Source: Taeniopygia guttata
Taxonomy: Eukaryota; Chordata; Aves; Passeriformes; Estrildidae
Assembly (NCBI RefSeq): GCF_048771995.1
Contig: NC_133033.1
Span: forward strand, 2,356,501 to 2,420,500
Direction: 5' to 3'
Length of the DNA stretch: 64,000 nt
The translations under genes were made by a program, and so were the position numbers. This document shows positions 38,521-50,930 of this stretch, in pieces (the first letter of the stretch is position 1; each line of letters begins with the position of its first letter). The notes beneath the pieces were generated by a model, which made no database searches, was not told the DNA's origin, and saw nothing but the letters and a program-made list of their open reading frames with translations.

Positions 38521-41439
38521 GCACATAATTTCTCTTTGGGAACACAACTACAGCAAATTTATTTGCCAGGCAAGCCCACATGGTTTGATGTGAACATCAC
38601 AAGGGTGGTCCCCGTGCCATAAGCAAATGAAGTCTTTTCCATATTTACTTTTAGGATCAGAGGATGTGCACAGCCAGGGTGGCACAGGGCTGAGTGAGCA
38701 GCAGGTTGGTTCCTGACAGAAGTTGTATCTAAGCTCCACAATTTTCCCTGCCTGCATCCAGCTGGCTGGGATGTGTAGGGAGGCATTGGGTTTGGGGTGT
38801 GAAAGGGGATGCACAGACAAGTTTCATGCTAATCATGGCTTGATCCATAAAACCCTCCCAAATGGAGCTGCTTTGTAGGGTTGATATTTGTATTCCTGCA
38901 GCACCCAGATACTGGCAGAAGCATTTTTGCCCCGTTCATGCTGCCAGCCAAAAGTGAAAGGCCACAGGCCTGGCAGGTGGATGGGGCAGGGTTTTGGCAT
39001 TCCCAGACCATACAAGGCAGCTCTGTGAGCACAGCACAAGTTTGCAGAGAATCTACAAAAATTGATGTTGGCACAAACGTGGCATTCTATAGAACAGTAG
39101 TGATTCTGTACTGCCTTTCCAAAGGGGCTCCATCACACCAGCTCCTTCCCTGGCACTGCAGGCTCTGGACACAACATCAACTCTGTTTTCCTCTCAGCAC
39201 AGGGCAGGAGCCTCTCCCTGCTCCTGTCTGGCTGCTCTTGGCAGCTGCAGGGCCTCCAGGAGGGTCTAATCCCACCCCTATATGGAAACCTTCTTCCTCA
39301 GGGAGTCCCTTCCCCATCCAAACTACCATCCACCCTCTCAGGCATTAGAGCCAGCCAGCAAAGCCCAGTGCCTCTCTTTAAAAAAACACACATAAAAGCT
39401 AAATCAGGTGGTGAGAGGCTGTAGGAAACCACATTTTTCTTGTTGTTTTGTTCCCTTCTTATATTGACCTTTGAAAAGGAGCCCTTGGGCGGATCCGGCG
39501 CGCAGTGTTCCGGGCGGCGGGGCTGACCTCCCGCCGTGGAATTTCACCTAGTAATTTCTGTGGCACACAGAAAATCCTTGGAGGGGCTTGTCTGGCTTCA
39601 GAAGTAAATCTAAGTGCCTGTGGCTTGACAAATAAACAATCTGAAAGCGTTTAATGACTCACAAGCTCGCCTAAGAATAGCTGAACTCTGCAAGATGGAA
39701 ATTCAGCGCGGGGAACGCGGCCTCCGACACTGCCCGAGCGGGGAGTGCAGGACACAGTGGGAGATGATGGGCAGGGAGAGGCTGTGGTTGCATTCCTGAT
39801 GTCCCCTCCCAGCTCCTGGCAAGCAGCATCTCACAGGATTCTTCGATTTTCGTGTGTATCAACCACCTTGGAGCGCTCCCCAAATTCACCTAATCCGCTT
39901 TTAAACAAATTATTGGGTTTCGTTTGTGCAGACAGCGAAGTTCCCCTTGTTTATCCCGGATTGTTTGAAAGCACCATTTATTCTCTGGGGTTAAAGAGGG
40001 GTCACACAAGTTATCCACATCTCTGTATACATTTCCAAGCACCTACAGCTCATGGAAAAAACTCTTTTTCCTCCAGCTGTTGAGCAAGTAGAAGTTCAGT
40101 GACTGAAAAGGGGAAATGGGTTTGGCTGTTTCCTCAAAAAATGGGGTTTTTGGTAGCTGGTGCTTTTTTGAGGCACACTTAGAGAAATGTGTGCTGTGAG
40201 CTGCTACCACAGCTTCTTACCCCCCTTAAGCACTTTAATCTAACCCCAGGGAAAAAAGAACAAAAGCAAGTTCAGCTGAATATCTGTGACCACAAGAGCT
40301 TCCTGTTGGTGCCCAAAGTTCCTGCTGCAAAAGCCTCGTTGTTGTCAGCAGGGCTCAGGGATCATCATGGCTTTGGGATGAGCACAAGGGATGGGTCATG
40401 GATAAGGTGCACAGTCCCAGGAGCAGCAGGAGAGGTGCTGTGTCTCCAAGGCCATGGCTGCACATCAAAGTTGGTTTGTTGATTAGGATCGAGAGAAAAA
40501 AAATAATGCCAGAATCACCCCCCACCTCCACCAGCAAAAAAAAAAAAAAAAAACCAAAAAAAGCAACAAAAAACCCAGTAGCATGATCCCTCTCTTTTAG
40601 GCACTGCCAGAATACCCTGAGCAGCAGAGGTAGGGGCTGTCCTGGGAAGCCTGAGGGATCCCACACTTTCTCTTCAGCTCTCTGATTTGTTGTTAGACTC
40701 CTCAGGAAATGTGTTCCTCTCACTCAGCACCTGAGCCCCTCACATGGAAATGAGGGCAGGCTGCCTCTGGGCAGAGCCCCAGTCTCTCCTGAACTGGGTA
40801 ATGGGATATTTTATCCCTCCCTGTTCACCAGGAGCCTGGGCACTGCCAGGAGGGCTCTGGAATTACTGGGTGGTTGGGCAGAAGCCAGATCCCAGCCCTC
40901 AGATCTCCCCCTGTGAGGTTCCCAGTCAGAGTTTAAAGGTCTTTGGGTTCTTCTGGAAGGAAGGGGGGATCCCAGTGGGCCACATCCATCCCCACTGGGT
41001 GTGGAGTTCCTGGCCAGATGGAAATCATGTGCTGCCCCAGCATCCCTGGAGCTGCTGCTCTCCCACGCTCTGGAACAGCTGGAGCAGGGCTGGGATTTGC
41101 CCCTGTGCCTCAAAGACAAGGAAAATCAAAAGCTTTACTTAGTGTTGAAGGAATTATTTGGCATCACTAAACTGATTTCTGCCTGTCCCCACTTGGTGCA
41201 GCTGGATGAGCACATGGGATTGGGCACTAAGACCCAAATTGCGTTTTCTTTGCATTTTCCATGTGATTGCATGGAGGAACAAGGGCCCGAAGTGAACCGG
41301 GCGGGGCTGAAGGGCCGAGCCAGAGAACAGCTGGTGCAAAAACAGTTCAACTTCTGCATCCCGAGCCCATCCCCGCAGATTTCCCTTCCTTCCCACCGCT
41401 CTTGATCCGCATCTGTGCAAACAGGATGAGCTACAAAAG

Positions 41440-41447
41440 TATAAATA
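41440..41447 (+). promoter_or_regulatory. TATA-like box before a CpG-rich segment
   Basis: TATAAATA lies about 80 bp upstream of a CpG-rich segment that may be the KANK4 5' exon. A match this short can occur by chance. Confidence 0.25.
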
Positions 41448-41639
41448 AAGCGTTCAACAGCGGGCACAACAGAGGGAAAGTTAATAATAATAATAGAAAA
41501 CCATCCCAAAAAGCAGCCGCTCCTCCTTGGCCGTCCCGCCCGCAGCCCATTCGGGCCGCCCCCGGCCCCGTGCCCGGGGGAGGGCACCGGGTCCGGCCCG
41601 CCCCCGGGACGGCCTCGGGGCGCTCCCGGAGGAGGCGGC

Positions 41640-41683
41640 GGGACCGGGACCGGGACCGGGATCGGGATCGGGATCGGGATCGC
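41640..41683. repeat. Hexamer repeat (GGGACC/GGGATC)n
   Basis: About seven hexamers, GGGACC grading into GGGATC, end 16 nt before the candidate splice donor. Confidence 0.9.
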
Positions 41684-41702
41684 GGCGCTGCCCGGGCAGG
41701 TA

Positions 41703-41742
41703 CGGGGTGCGGGGTGCGGGGTGCGGGGTGCGGGGTGCGGGG
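41703..41742. repeat. Heptamer repeat (GGGGTGC)n
   Basis: Five tandem copies of GGGGTGC lie just inside the candidate intron. Four or more G runs on one strand could fold as a G-quadruplex. Confidence 0.9.
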
Positions 41743-41889
41743 GGCTCGGGCCCGGCTGGGGCTGCGCGGGGGCGCTGCGGGATGCTCGGGGGGGGCTCGG
41801 AGGCTGCTCCTGGGCTGCGCTGGGGGATGTTCAGAGGGGTGTGCTGGAAGTGCTCAGGGATGCTTCAGAGTGCTCAGGGAGCGCTTTAG

Positions 41890-42262
41890 AGAGTGATCCA
41901 AGGGTGCTCCAAGGGTGCTCCAAGGGTCTGCTCCAAGGGTGCTCCAAGGGTGCTCCAAGGGTGCTCTCGGGTCTGCTCCGAGGGTGCTCCAAGGGTGCTC
42001 TTGGGTGTGCTCCAAGGGTGCTCTCGGGTCTGCTCCAAGGGTGCTCCAGGGATGCTCTCAGGTCTGCTCCAAGGGTGCTCCAAGGGTGCTCTTGGGTCTG
42101 CTCCAAGGTTGCTCTCGGGTCTGCTCCAAGGGTGCTCTTGGGTCTGCTCCAAGGTTGCTCTCGGGTCTGCTCCAAGGGTGCTCTTGGGTCTGCTCCAAGG
42201 GTGCTCCAAGGGTGCTCCAAGGGTGCTCTTGGGTCTGCTCCAAGGATGCTCAGGGGGTGCTC
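41890..42262. repeat. GC-rich minisatellite built from GGTGCTCCAA
   Basis: Ten-base units GGTGCTCCAA alternate with ~22-base units of the type GGTGCTCTTGGGTCTGCTCC. The array covers about 370 bp and creates several overlapping open frames on both strands, none of which resembles a protein. Confidence 0.9.
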
Positions 42263-45200
42263 CGGGCTCTTGGCCCCTGGCGTGGCTGCCCGGCACCAGC
42301 ATCAGCCGTGGCTCACCCGGGATGGGAGCGGCTCCAGAGCACCCCTGGCTCCGGGATGGGGGCACTGAGCCTGGCTGGACAGCTGGGAGAGGGCAGGAAA
42401 GCTCCGAGCCCTGTTGGGACCCCCAGAGGTCACCGTGTGAAGGCTGGGAAAGGTCCCCAGGCCCTGGGCATTGCAGTGGAAGTGCCCAGAGCTGTGTTTA
42501 ACCCCCAAGCCCAGCCATAAACCCCTGCCTAGCCTTGAAGATGTGGCTCAGCCAAGCCCCAGCACAGCCTGCGGATTGCACAGGCCTCGAGCTCGGGCTG
42601 TGCTCCGGGAGAATTCGGGAGCAGGGAGCTGAGCTTGCCAGGGAAGGGGCTGGGTGGTCCAGGAGGAGGTGGCTGCAGGCAGAACGTGGGTTGGAAAGTG
42701 TCAGCTGGAAGCGAGTTCAGGGTGGAGGAAGTCTGGATGCTCCGGGTGTGATGTTCACCATGCAGGGTGGGTGTGGGTCTGGGCTCTTCAGGAATATCTC
42801 ATTCTCCTGACAGCTCTGGGATGTGACACCAGCAGAAAGGGCTTCCCTTGTCCACAGCCACCCCAGATATTAAATATTTTAGCTCTGTTGCCCAAGTGAA
42901 ATTGGTGAACACCCAAAACATTGCTCTTGTAGGGCAAGGGTAGCAACCACAGCAACGTGAAAAAATTCAGAGTTTGCCTTTGGATGTGTTTTGCAGTCTT
43001 CCAGGTTGTTTGTGTTTGATTTTGGATGGGCTAAATGGGCAAAGATGATCTCTTAAATGATACCTGAGATGGCAAAGGAGGAGGGGAAACCTGTAACCTC
43101 ACGTTAATCATTGGTTATTTGTCACTTTGATTGTAATATTTAAAAAACAAATATATCTGCTGAAATGACAGGCAGCCTGACGAGCAGGGACCTGGCTGGG
43201 GAATCTGTGGTTGAGGAGGGATGAGTGAATGGATTAATTAAAACAGCCCTGGAGCTGGGAGAGGAGATGTCAGGGAGCTTGTTGCTGCTGTGGGCTCTGT
43301 CAGACTCCTGGTGCAGGTTCCTGGGAGTAGGAGAACCATGGTCACATCCTGCTCCTCTCCAGAAATCCTGTTGTGAGGAAGGTTTTATCTCCCAGGTACC
43401 ATCCCCTCATGCAGTGCTGGGTCTGTCCTATTCCCACTGATTTCTTTGCCACCAAGCAGGAATATGACATTGCTTCCCATCAAAGAACTTCTGGCATGGG
43501 AACCTTTTGGGAGGGAGAGGTTTGCTCTCAAAGCACTCCTTGAGTCAGGAGTGGTGTTGGGATCCTGGGACATGGTGCTGGATGAACACAGGCTCATTCA
43601 CGAGCTCAGTGCCAATTCAGGTCCCTCCCTTGGTGGTTTTACAGCTGCCAAATATTTTAAAAGTCACATTTTTGTCACTGTGTGTTGCAGCCCAGCTCAT
43701 CAAATCTTGGGTCTTTTTAAGGAAGCTTTGGGAACAGCCACAGGGATGAGCGTGGCCCCATTGATGAGGCAAAAAAAAAGTCAATATGGAAAGTTATTGT
43801 ATTTTCCATTTGTTGCCCCATTTGACAGGGGTTATGTGACTGTGCCTGGCTCCAGAGCAGTGGGATGCAGATTTTGGTCAATAAAACGCTGACCCCAACT
43901 CCAGGGGTGTGAAGGAGCCCGTGGCTTGGGGCAGAAATCCTCACAGTGACAATGCCAGGGGAGAGCAGTGGGGAGGAACCGGCTGCTGGGAGCTCCTGCT
44001 CCAACCCTGTTTGTTTTAAACCTCAGTGGAAATCTTGTTTCAGGAAGAACCCATCCCAGGGTTTAAACAGCACTTGAAAAAGAAGGTGGTGTCATTATTA
44101 AGAAAATATGCTGCTCAAATGGACGATTTGATGGAGTCAGAAATGTGAAATATGGTGAAAAACCTTCCCAGACACAGAGGTCTTCATCTGCAAAGTGAAA
44201 ATATCTTAAATTCATCTCTGCAGTTGGTTCCTCTGCCCATCAGGGTTGAATATGGTGTAAGTGAGAAAGCTGAAAACTACACCAGCAATAAATGGTTGAG
44301 GCTTGGTCAAAAACCTGGAGGAAAATCCCCATTTCCTAAATGGGCGAGAGGTGGGAAATGCTGCTCAGGGCTCCCAGCTCCCGTTATCCACACAGAAATC
44401 ACCAGCAGAGAGGAAAGCAGCACATCCTCCCTCTCTGCAGTCCCAGTCAACGAGCAGGGTGGTTTCAGGTGGCCTGAAAAAGAAATGTTCCTGTGTGAAG
44501 AGGTTTTTAAACTTGTCAGGAGTGTGATCGACCCGAGTCTTGTTGGCTCGGGTCAGAAATCGATGTGCAGTGGCTCCGTGTCTCCATGGGGGATTGCCGT
44601 GGTTGCCCAGGGAGGAGGAGAGAAATGCAGACAATAGGGTTTTCCTAAAAGCACCTAAAATTTCCCACTTTGACCACGTGGGAATTATTCTGTTTCAGTG
44701 GCAGCAAAGCTTGACTTGTCCCAAGGTCAAGGAGGTAGAAAGCAGCAGCTTGGAAGAGACCAGAAGCCATAGCAGGGTTTCATTGTTTTCTCTCAAAACT
44801 TGTGGGATTGAGGCAAAGCGAGTAAACATTAGAAATGAGGCACCTCAGATTTTTGTCTGCCTTCTGACTGTGGAGCACTTTTGTTTCAGGGCTTTGGGTG
44901 CTTTTTTTTTTTTTTTTTTTTGTGCTCACCTGGCTCTGGGAAAGAAGACTTTGGGGAAAACACCACAGTTTTCAAGGCACGGGATAAAATCACAAGAATC
45001 GACCAAGGCTTTTGTGAGTCTGTGGCTGGAATGAGCTGAAGGTCAGTCAAAAAAGAGGTTATCAGAGGAGGGGGTGAATGTGATCGTTTTCCCCTCCTGC
45101 TAAGCCAGAAAGGAGGAAGAGAGTTTGGATATCTGATACCTCCAGGTCTGACCCGTCTCTAATGGAAATGCTGGCAGGAAGCTCATAACATTTATTAGAC

Positions 45201-46439
45201 AGCAACGAGCAGCTTTAATAAAATCAGAATCCGCACAGCTTTATTACAGACACTGGGAAGGGAAAGGAAGGGGCCTGAAATGGCTCTTTAAGCACCAAGG
45301 GTTGCACACCCGGGGGTTGCTGAAAGAGATCCTCTCCTTTATTGAGTGGTGCCGGGTTCATTATTCAGCTTCCTTGTGAACCCTCTCCTTCAAACCCCGG
45401 GGAGGCCCCACACGCCTCCAGGATGTTTTCCATGCGCACAGCCCCCAGCTCCAGCCCCATCCGCTCCTCCTCCGCTGCTTTTTGTGCAGAGGGGGTGGGA
45501 GGCCAGCCTGGACCTCTCCATCATCAGCCATGAGCTGATGGGTTGCAGAGAGAGCTCGTCCCTCTCCAGCACTCCCAAATTGCTTCCAGCTCCCAGCTCT
45601 GCTCTGGAGATGCTCTGGGCAGGCAGCAGCCGAGGGATTTTCCTCTTGGGGTGCGCTAAGGTCCCGTAGTCACCAGCCCTGTGCTGAAACCATCCACTGG
45701 CCCCAGGATGAAGTAAGAGGTAACATAGGTTCCCATAAGTAATGGGTTTTGCATCCTAAATCCAGTCCTGCTCTGCCTCAGCACGTGCCATGGGTGACAG
45801 CAGCACGGAGGGAGTCCTGCCCAGCATGTGTGGGGTGGATCCAGCTTGGAAACTTTTCCTCCTGGGTGCTGTTGGGTTTGTAGCAGTGGCTCAGGCCCAC
45901 TGTAGTTCTAGGTCTGTTCAGCTGCCATTCCAAGGGATGCTGTGGGGCACAGGACCACTGGCAGTGGTGGTTTTGTGATGCCAGACACAGATGGGGAGTT
46001 GGCTGGTGGACTCCCGGGATTCAGATGTCACCCAGCAGCAACCCAGTTTGCTGTCACTTGGGGAAACTTTGGGAAACCTTGCAGTGCAAACCAGGACTTT
46101 AAACTGCTTGTATTTAACTAGGTTTCAAAGGTTTCAAACCTCTTTTTTTTTTTTTCTCCTGGAGGAAACTCCTTCCCGTGGCTGTGCCAGCGGGCAGCGG
46201 ATCACAGCGGAGATCCCACCCGTGTGCATGTCCCCAGCAGACTGAAGTGGCTTATTTTTCTTCCTTTGCAGTGAAAACAGAATTGAAAAATCCCTACAAC
46301 AAATATTCCCCGAGAGGCCGTTTTTATTCCTGGTATGTCCATTTGCAGCGGGGTTGTTGTGCAATCCAGACCGCCTGGATGGAGCAGGTTTGGGTGTAAC
46401 CCTTTGGGTGCCAGCTCTGTCTGTGGGTCACCCTGTGGT

Positions 46440-46935
46440 GATCCTGCCTCTCTGCTCAGCCCTGTGAGGCACATCTGGAGTGCTGTGTCCAGCTCTGGGC
46501 TCCTCAGGACAAGAGGGACATGGAGCTCCTGGAGTGGAGGCTGTGGAGATGAGGAAGGGCCTGGAGCATCTCTGTGCCCAGAGTTGGACCTGGTCAGTCT
46601 CAAGAAGAGATGACTGAGAAGGGACCCTATCCATGGGCATAAGTATCCAAAGGGAGGTGTCAGATGGACAAGGATGGACCAGGCTCTGTTCAGTGGTGCC
46701 CAGCAATGGGACAGGAGAAATGGGCAGAAACTGATGCCCAGGAATTTCCACTTGAACGTGAAGCAGAACTTCTTCCCTGGGCAGATTGTCCAGAGAGGCT
46801 GTGGAGTCTCCCTGACTGGGGATATTCCAGACCCATCTGGACACACTCCTGAGCAGGGTGCTCTGGGATGACCCTGCTGGAGCAGGGAGGTGCCCCTGGA
46901 TGATCTCAGTTGTTCCTTCCAACCTGAATGGACTT
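46440..46935 (+). mobile_element. CR1 LINE 3' part, longest copy in the window
   Basis: About 490 bp of CR1 in sense orientation: CTGGGCTCCTCAGGACAAGA, ACATGGAGCTCCTGGAGTGG, AGTGGTGCCCAGCAATGGGA, GAGAGGCTGTGGAGTCTCC, and a TGATCTCAGTTGTTCCTTCC tail. It is 5'-truncated. The 291-aa frame on its opposite strand is not a gene. Confidence 0.88.
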
Positions 46936-48349
46936 GTGGTGGAGAGGAGAGGGGGTGAAGCCCAAACCTTCCATCCCACAGGGGTTCTTTGTGGGGAGGG
47001 GGAGGCAGCAGCCCTGCCAGCATCCAGGGAGGCACAGTGGTGGCCAGGAGGGGTGGATGGGATGGCTCTTGAGCCACTTCAGAGCTGTCTGGTTCCTCTC
47101 ATCCGTGGGAGCAGCCGGCAGAGCAAAACGCCCCCGGCAGCTGCGGTGCCTGATGTGGAGCAGCAGCAGTTTCAGGCCGTGACCTCCGTTCTCATGCCTG
47201 GGGGACAATCTTGGTGAGCCCCTTCCCCACTTCCCACCCTGCAGCAATCCCCATGGGCAAAGCTATCAGAGGCTGGATGTAAATCCATCATGCAGCAGCC
47301 CATAATTAATTAATTTGCGTGTTTTGACTCCTTCCCTTCGTAGCTCCCGATTAAAAGCTTATTTAAGGGGTCACAGACTTCTTCAGTTCCAGAGGGATTA
47401 AATGTGGGAACAGCTGTAGGTCGTATGTGGGTAATTCCAATGAGGAAATGCTCCAAATTAGTTTCCTGCTAGGTCTGTCCAGTGGGAAAACCAAACAATT
47501 CTTTCAGAACCACTTTAAAACCAGCACCGTATAGAAATACGCGTATTTTTCCCGTCGTGCTGCTCTGCCTGGAGAGCACAAGCGGCAGAATGTGCTCAGA
47601 AAAGACACAGGAGCGTAACTAAAGCAGAGGAATTCAGCAGAAAACGAGGCAGCGTGCCCTGGAGTTGGTGTTGAAGCTCAGGCTCAGGAATTGCTTGTGG
47701 AAGAAAAGAGCCACGGACACGGAGTCGCGGCCCCGCGTGGGAAAGGCGGCGTTTCACCGGCTGCTGAGATGATTTTTCATCCCTCGGGTACCAAGTTTAA
47801 CCCATCTGTGCCTCGGGGAGGGCTGGCAGAAGGACAAACACTGCTGGTTCTCTGTGCTTCCTGCTAAGGCAAAACTTGTCTGCTTTTCTTCAAAGTTAAT
47901 GTGTTAAAGTCCCGTGTGGGGGCTGCAGGGAGCTGGAGCAGCGCCAGCAGCTCTGCTCTCACACAGAGAGGGATGTGGTTTTCCTCCCTAGCATGAGATT
48001 GGGGTTGTGCTGCTCCTTCAGCCATGGGAAAGGTGCTGGCACTGCTCTGGGATGGGGGTCCCTGGTGAGAGCCCCCAGCAGAGCCCCGAGGTCCCAGGGG
48101 ATGTCTCCACTTCTCAGGATTTTCTTTCCCAGCCCTGGAAGAGTTTTGCAGCCCTGAAGCCCTCAGCCTTTGCAAGCATGAGGTTGTTGCAAGTTCAGTG
48201 TGGAGACTGAGGGATTTGTCCCTGCTGCCAGCCTGGAGGGGCAGCAGTCCAGGGTGTCCGAGGGGAATGCCAATGCAGGAGCTCAGGACAGGCTTGGGAT
48301 GGGCACTCTGCCCGTCACTGAGCCACGTGCCACGAGTACCCTGCCCAAA

Positions 48350-48540
48350 ATCACAGCATCCCAGACTGGTTTGGCTTGGGAGGGACCTTAAAGCCCTTAA
48401 ATCTCGTTCCACCCCTTGCCATGGGCAGGGACACCTTTCACTATCCCAGGGTGAGCCAAGCCCCATCCATCCTGGCCTTGGCCACTTCCAGGAATCCAGG
48501 GGCAGCCACAGCTCCTCCGGGCAGCCTGTTCCACTTGTCT
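48350..48540 (-). mobile_element. CR1 LINE 3'-end fragment
   Basis: GACTGGTTTGGCTTGGGAGG, CCTTGCCATGGGCAGGGACA and CATCCTGGCCTTGGCCAC match the reverse complement of a CR1 3' end. Confidence 0.85.
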
Positions 48541-48911
48541 GCTGTGCCAGCTGACCCCTGGCTTGCCTGCTGCCAGCTGGCAGCTGGGATGGATAACCCC
48601 AGAGCCAAGGGCTGGCGAGTTGGAGACGGAGAGTGCCACTGTCCCCCCCCCGTGCCGCCCATCCCATCCGGCATCTCCCGGGGCTGTGGATGGATGGACA
48701 CGGCGAGGGGGACAAGGGGCTGTGCCTGCTCCACACGTGGAAATTTGGGGACACTGAGCCCTTCTGCTGCCTGCGAGTGGCGGCAGCGTTTCCTCGGGAG
48801 AGGCGCTGCTGGAATTGCTAATGCTCCAGCCCGGAGGTGCAGCATGCAGAGGGCTGCAGCTGCAGCATCAGGTACAGCAGCAGCGCCGTTAATTATTGAC
48901 TCTCTCTTCAA

Positions 48912-48927
48912 TTATCAGCCCTGATAA
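48912..48927. promoter_or_regulatory. Palindromic double GATA motif
   Basis: TTATCAG and CTGATAA are exact inverted copies separated by CC, giving two back-to-back GATA sites. A TTAATTATT homeodomain-like core lies 20 nt upstream. Enhancer function is speculative. Confidence 0.4.
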
Positions 48928-50800
48928 GGGGGCACCCCCCTCCACAGCCCAGGCAGCGCTCGGTGCTCTGTGTTTTCCGGGACAAATAGCAATTCCGTGG
49001 AAAAGTAACTCGTTTTACGCACCGGGACTGAGCTGTCCTCGCAAAGGTCATCCGAGAGCCGTGGGCTGCTCTGTTGGAAAATCAATCCCTCTTTTGTGCT
49101 TCTTGGTTTAAACTTGTATTTGCTTTGTGAGCAAGGTCACAGCTCAGCTGACCAACTTTGTAACTGCTGGAACAGGCTGGGGTCCAGCCACGCCGCGTTC
49201 GCTGCTCCGAACCCTTCGCTGCCGTGGGAGAAGATGCTTTGGAGGGAGGCAAGAGCTGCTGCTCCCCTGGGGGTTTGTAGGTGCCAGCCTGAGCAGGTAA
49301 CCTGACAAAATGCTTTGCTAACCAGTTTTTCCTTTCACCACGAAGTGCTGGAGCTGCTGCTGCAGTGCAGGAGAGCAGACAGGCAGAGCTCACATCATGT
49401 TGTGTTACAGCTAACAAGACTGTGCTAACGTGCTGCTGGATTATCTTGTTGTTTATAGGCTCAGGGTTAACTGTTTCCCAGTTAAAATCACTAGCAAGAC
49501 ATGCTGGGAGAATTGATTTTGTGGGTATTTGTGGCATGTGGTCGAGTTAATGGGTTATTTAAATGTTTTGGGGAGTCATGGTGCTCTCCTTTCTGCTGGC
49601 TGGGGTGGATGGGGGAGCTGCTCACATTGCCTGGCAAGTGGGATGGAGTGAAAGAGGGGTTAAATGTGAGTGTAAAGAGCCAGTGCTTGAGTCCAGGCTG
49701 GTTAAAAAGACAGTACATTGTCCCTGCAAAGGGGCTGCCCCTGGGAATAAAACCACTTCGCTCTGTGCTGCTGCGTTCTCACATATTTGGCTTCTCCATT
49801 TCCATTTCTGTATTTATTCCTGCCTTGAGATAAACAGCCTAATTCCAATCTGGATTAATCCTCCCCATGGCCTCTCTGTGTAGCAAAGGTAAGAATCAGC
49901 GATGCATGGGGAGAAAAAGAAATGTTCTTCAATTTTATTTAACAGAGAAAACTCAGCAAATGTAGAACCTGGCAGAGGGTCAGGCTAACAGGTTTTAGCA
50001 GGATGGAGACGCACCTAAAACTGTTACCCTGCCTCAAATTATGGGCTGGACCCTGGGTGTAGGGGTCTGCTACTTCTGGCAGATGACTTCATATTTTAAT
50101 CTCATTTTTCTTAGGGACAGGCATGGGAGAGCAGCTGTGGGGTCCAAAGAGGCACATTTTTGGCTCTAAGCCATCTTTTCCATGCCTGAGCTGCCCCAGA
50201 GGGGACAGGAGGACATCAGCAAGCTGGTTGGGAACATTCAGCATCCTTTTACAAGGCAATTTTGAAGTAGATTGGTCAAAGGAGAGTAGTCGTAGTATCA
50301 ATTTGGGCTGCAGAGTTGGGACCTGGCCAGCTCATAAATGATCCAAATGTGATTATCTAGATGTTAAAAACCATCCTATGCACTGGCTTTCCCCCCTCCC
50401 TTCTCAATAAATGACCTAGAAGAGTGGAGTGTAGCTGGTCAGGCTGGATTTGGCTGCAGCTGGAAAATTAAGGGGAAGAAACAACATTTGAGAAAGAGGT
50501 TGGTGTTTGTTTTGGCACGTGCAGTTCAGTGGCAGGAGGAGACAGAAGGAGTTGTCCTTTGTAAAAGGAGTGTGGTTAATTGGACAGCACTTCAGGAGCT
50601 TTCCAGGAGCTCACAAGGTGCTGGGTGGGCATCAGCGTGACCCTCTGTGGCCCTGCTGGAGCTTTGGAGAGCTTTGATGTTCTCCTTGGGCTGGGACCTT
50701 CCTGACTTCCCATCGAGGCTCTACATTGGCCATAAACACACCCATGTGATTGACAACTGATTGTTTCTTTAAAAGGTTTTGATCTTTCAAAGTGTTTGTT

Positions 50801-50930
50801 ATAGAATCATAGAATGGCTTGGGTTGGAAGGAACCTTGAAGATCATCTCATTCCATGAAATGCAACCTTCCACCATCCCAGGTTGCTCAGAGCCCTGTCC
50901 AAGCTGGCCTTGGACACTTGCAGGGATGTG
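50801..50930 (-). mobile_element. CR1 LINE 3'-end fragment with intact terminal repeat
   Basis: ATAGAATCATAGAATGGCTT, then GGGTTGGAAGGAACCTTGAA and GTTGCTCAGAGCCCTGTCC. It retains the ATAGAATC-type terminal microsatellite of CR1, suggesting a comparatively young copy. Confidence 0.88.

Larger units (their letters stand above)
31651..41439. other. Intergenic region between USP1 and KANK4
   Basis: I found no coding exon. Contents I recognise: a T homopolymer (31979-31996), a GGAT run (32274-32293), a solo LTR (36737-37316), a CR1 fragment (38336-38520), a small CpG-rich patch (39485-39545), and an A homopolymer (40537-40555). The mammalian gene L1TD1 is not present. Confidence 0.7.
41500..41760 (+). 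promoter_or_regulatory. KANK4: CpG-rich segment, candidate KANK4 promoter and non-coding exon 1
   Basis: A GC- and CpG-dense block stands out from its surroundings. It contains the strong donor GGGCAG|GTACGG at 41699/41700. KANK4 needs an upstream non-coding exon, because its coding exon 1 at 52204 seems to follow an acceptor-like sequence near 52140. The link to KANK4 is inference from position, strand and donor. Confidence 0.35.

Noticed and set aside
31651-41439. Possible L1TD1 between USP1 and KANK4, as in mammals
   Set aside because: No L1 ORF1-like coding sequence is present. The gene derives from a LINE-1 element in mammals, so absence in a bird is expected.
41721-42501. Several open frames of about 130-215 codons on both strands rich in repeated motifs such as APRVLQGCSK
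   Set aside because: They are translations of the GGTGCTCCAA minisatellite, open in many phases because the repeat lacks stop codons.
46202-47077. 291-codon minus-strand frame
   Set aside because: It lies antisense across a CR1 element and matches no CR1 reverse transcriptase or ORF1 protein.
47864-48754. 296-codon minus-strand frame
   Set aside because: Its middle is a translated CR1 3' tail and the rest shows no domain. There is no supporting splice or promoter structure.
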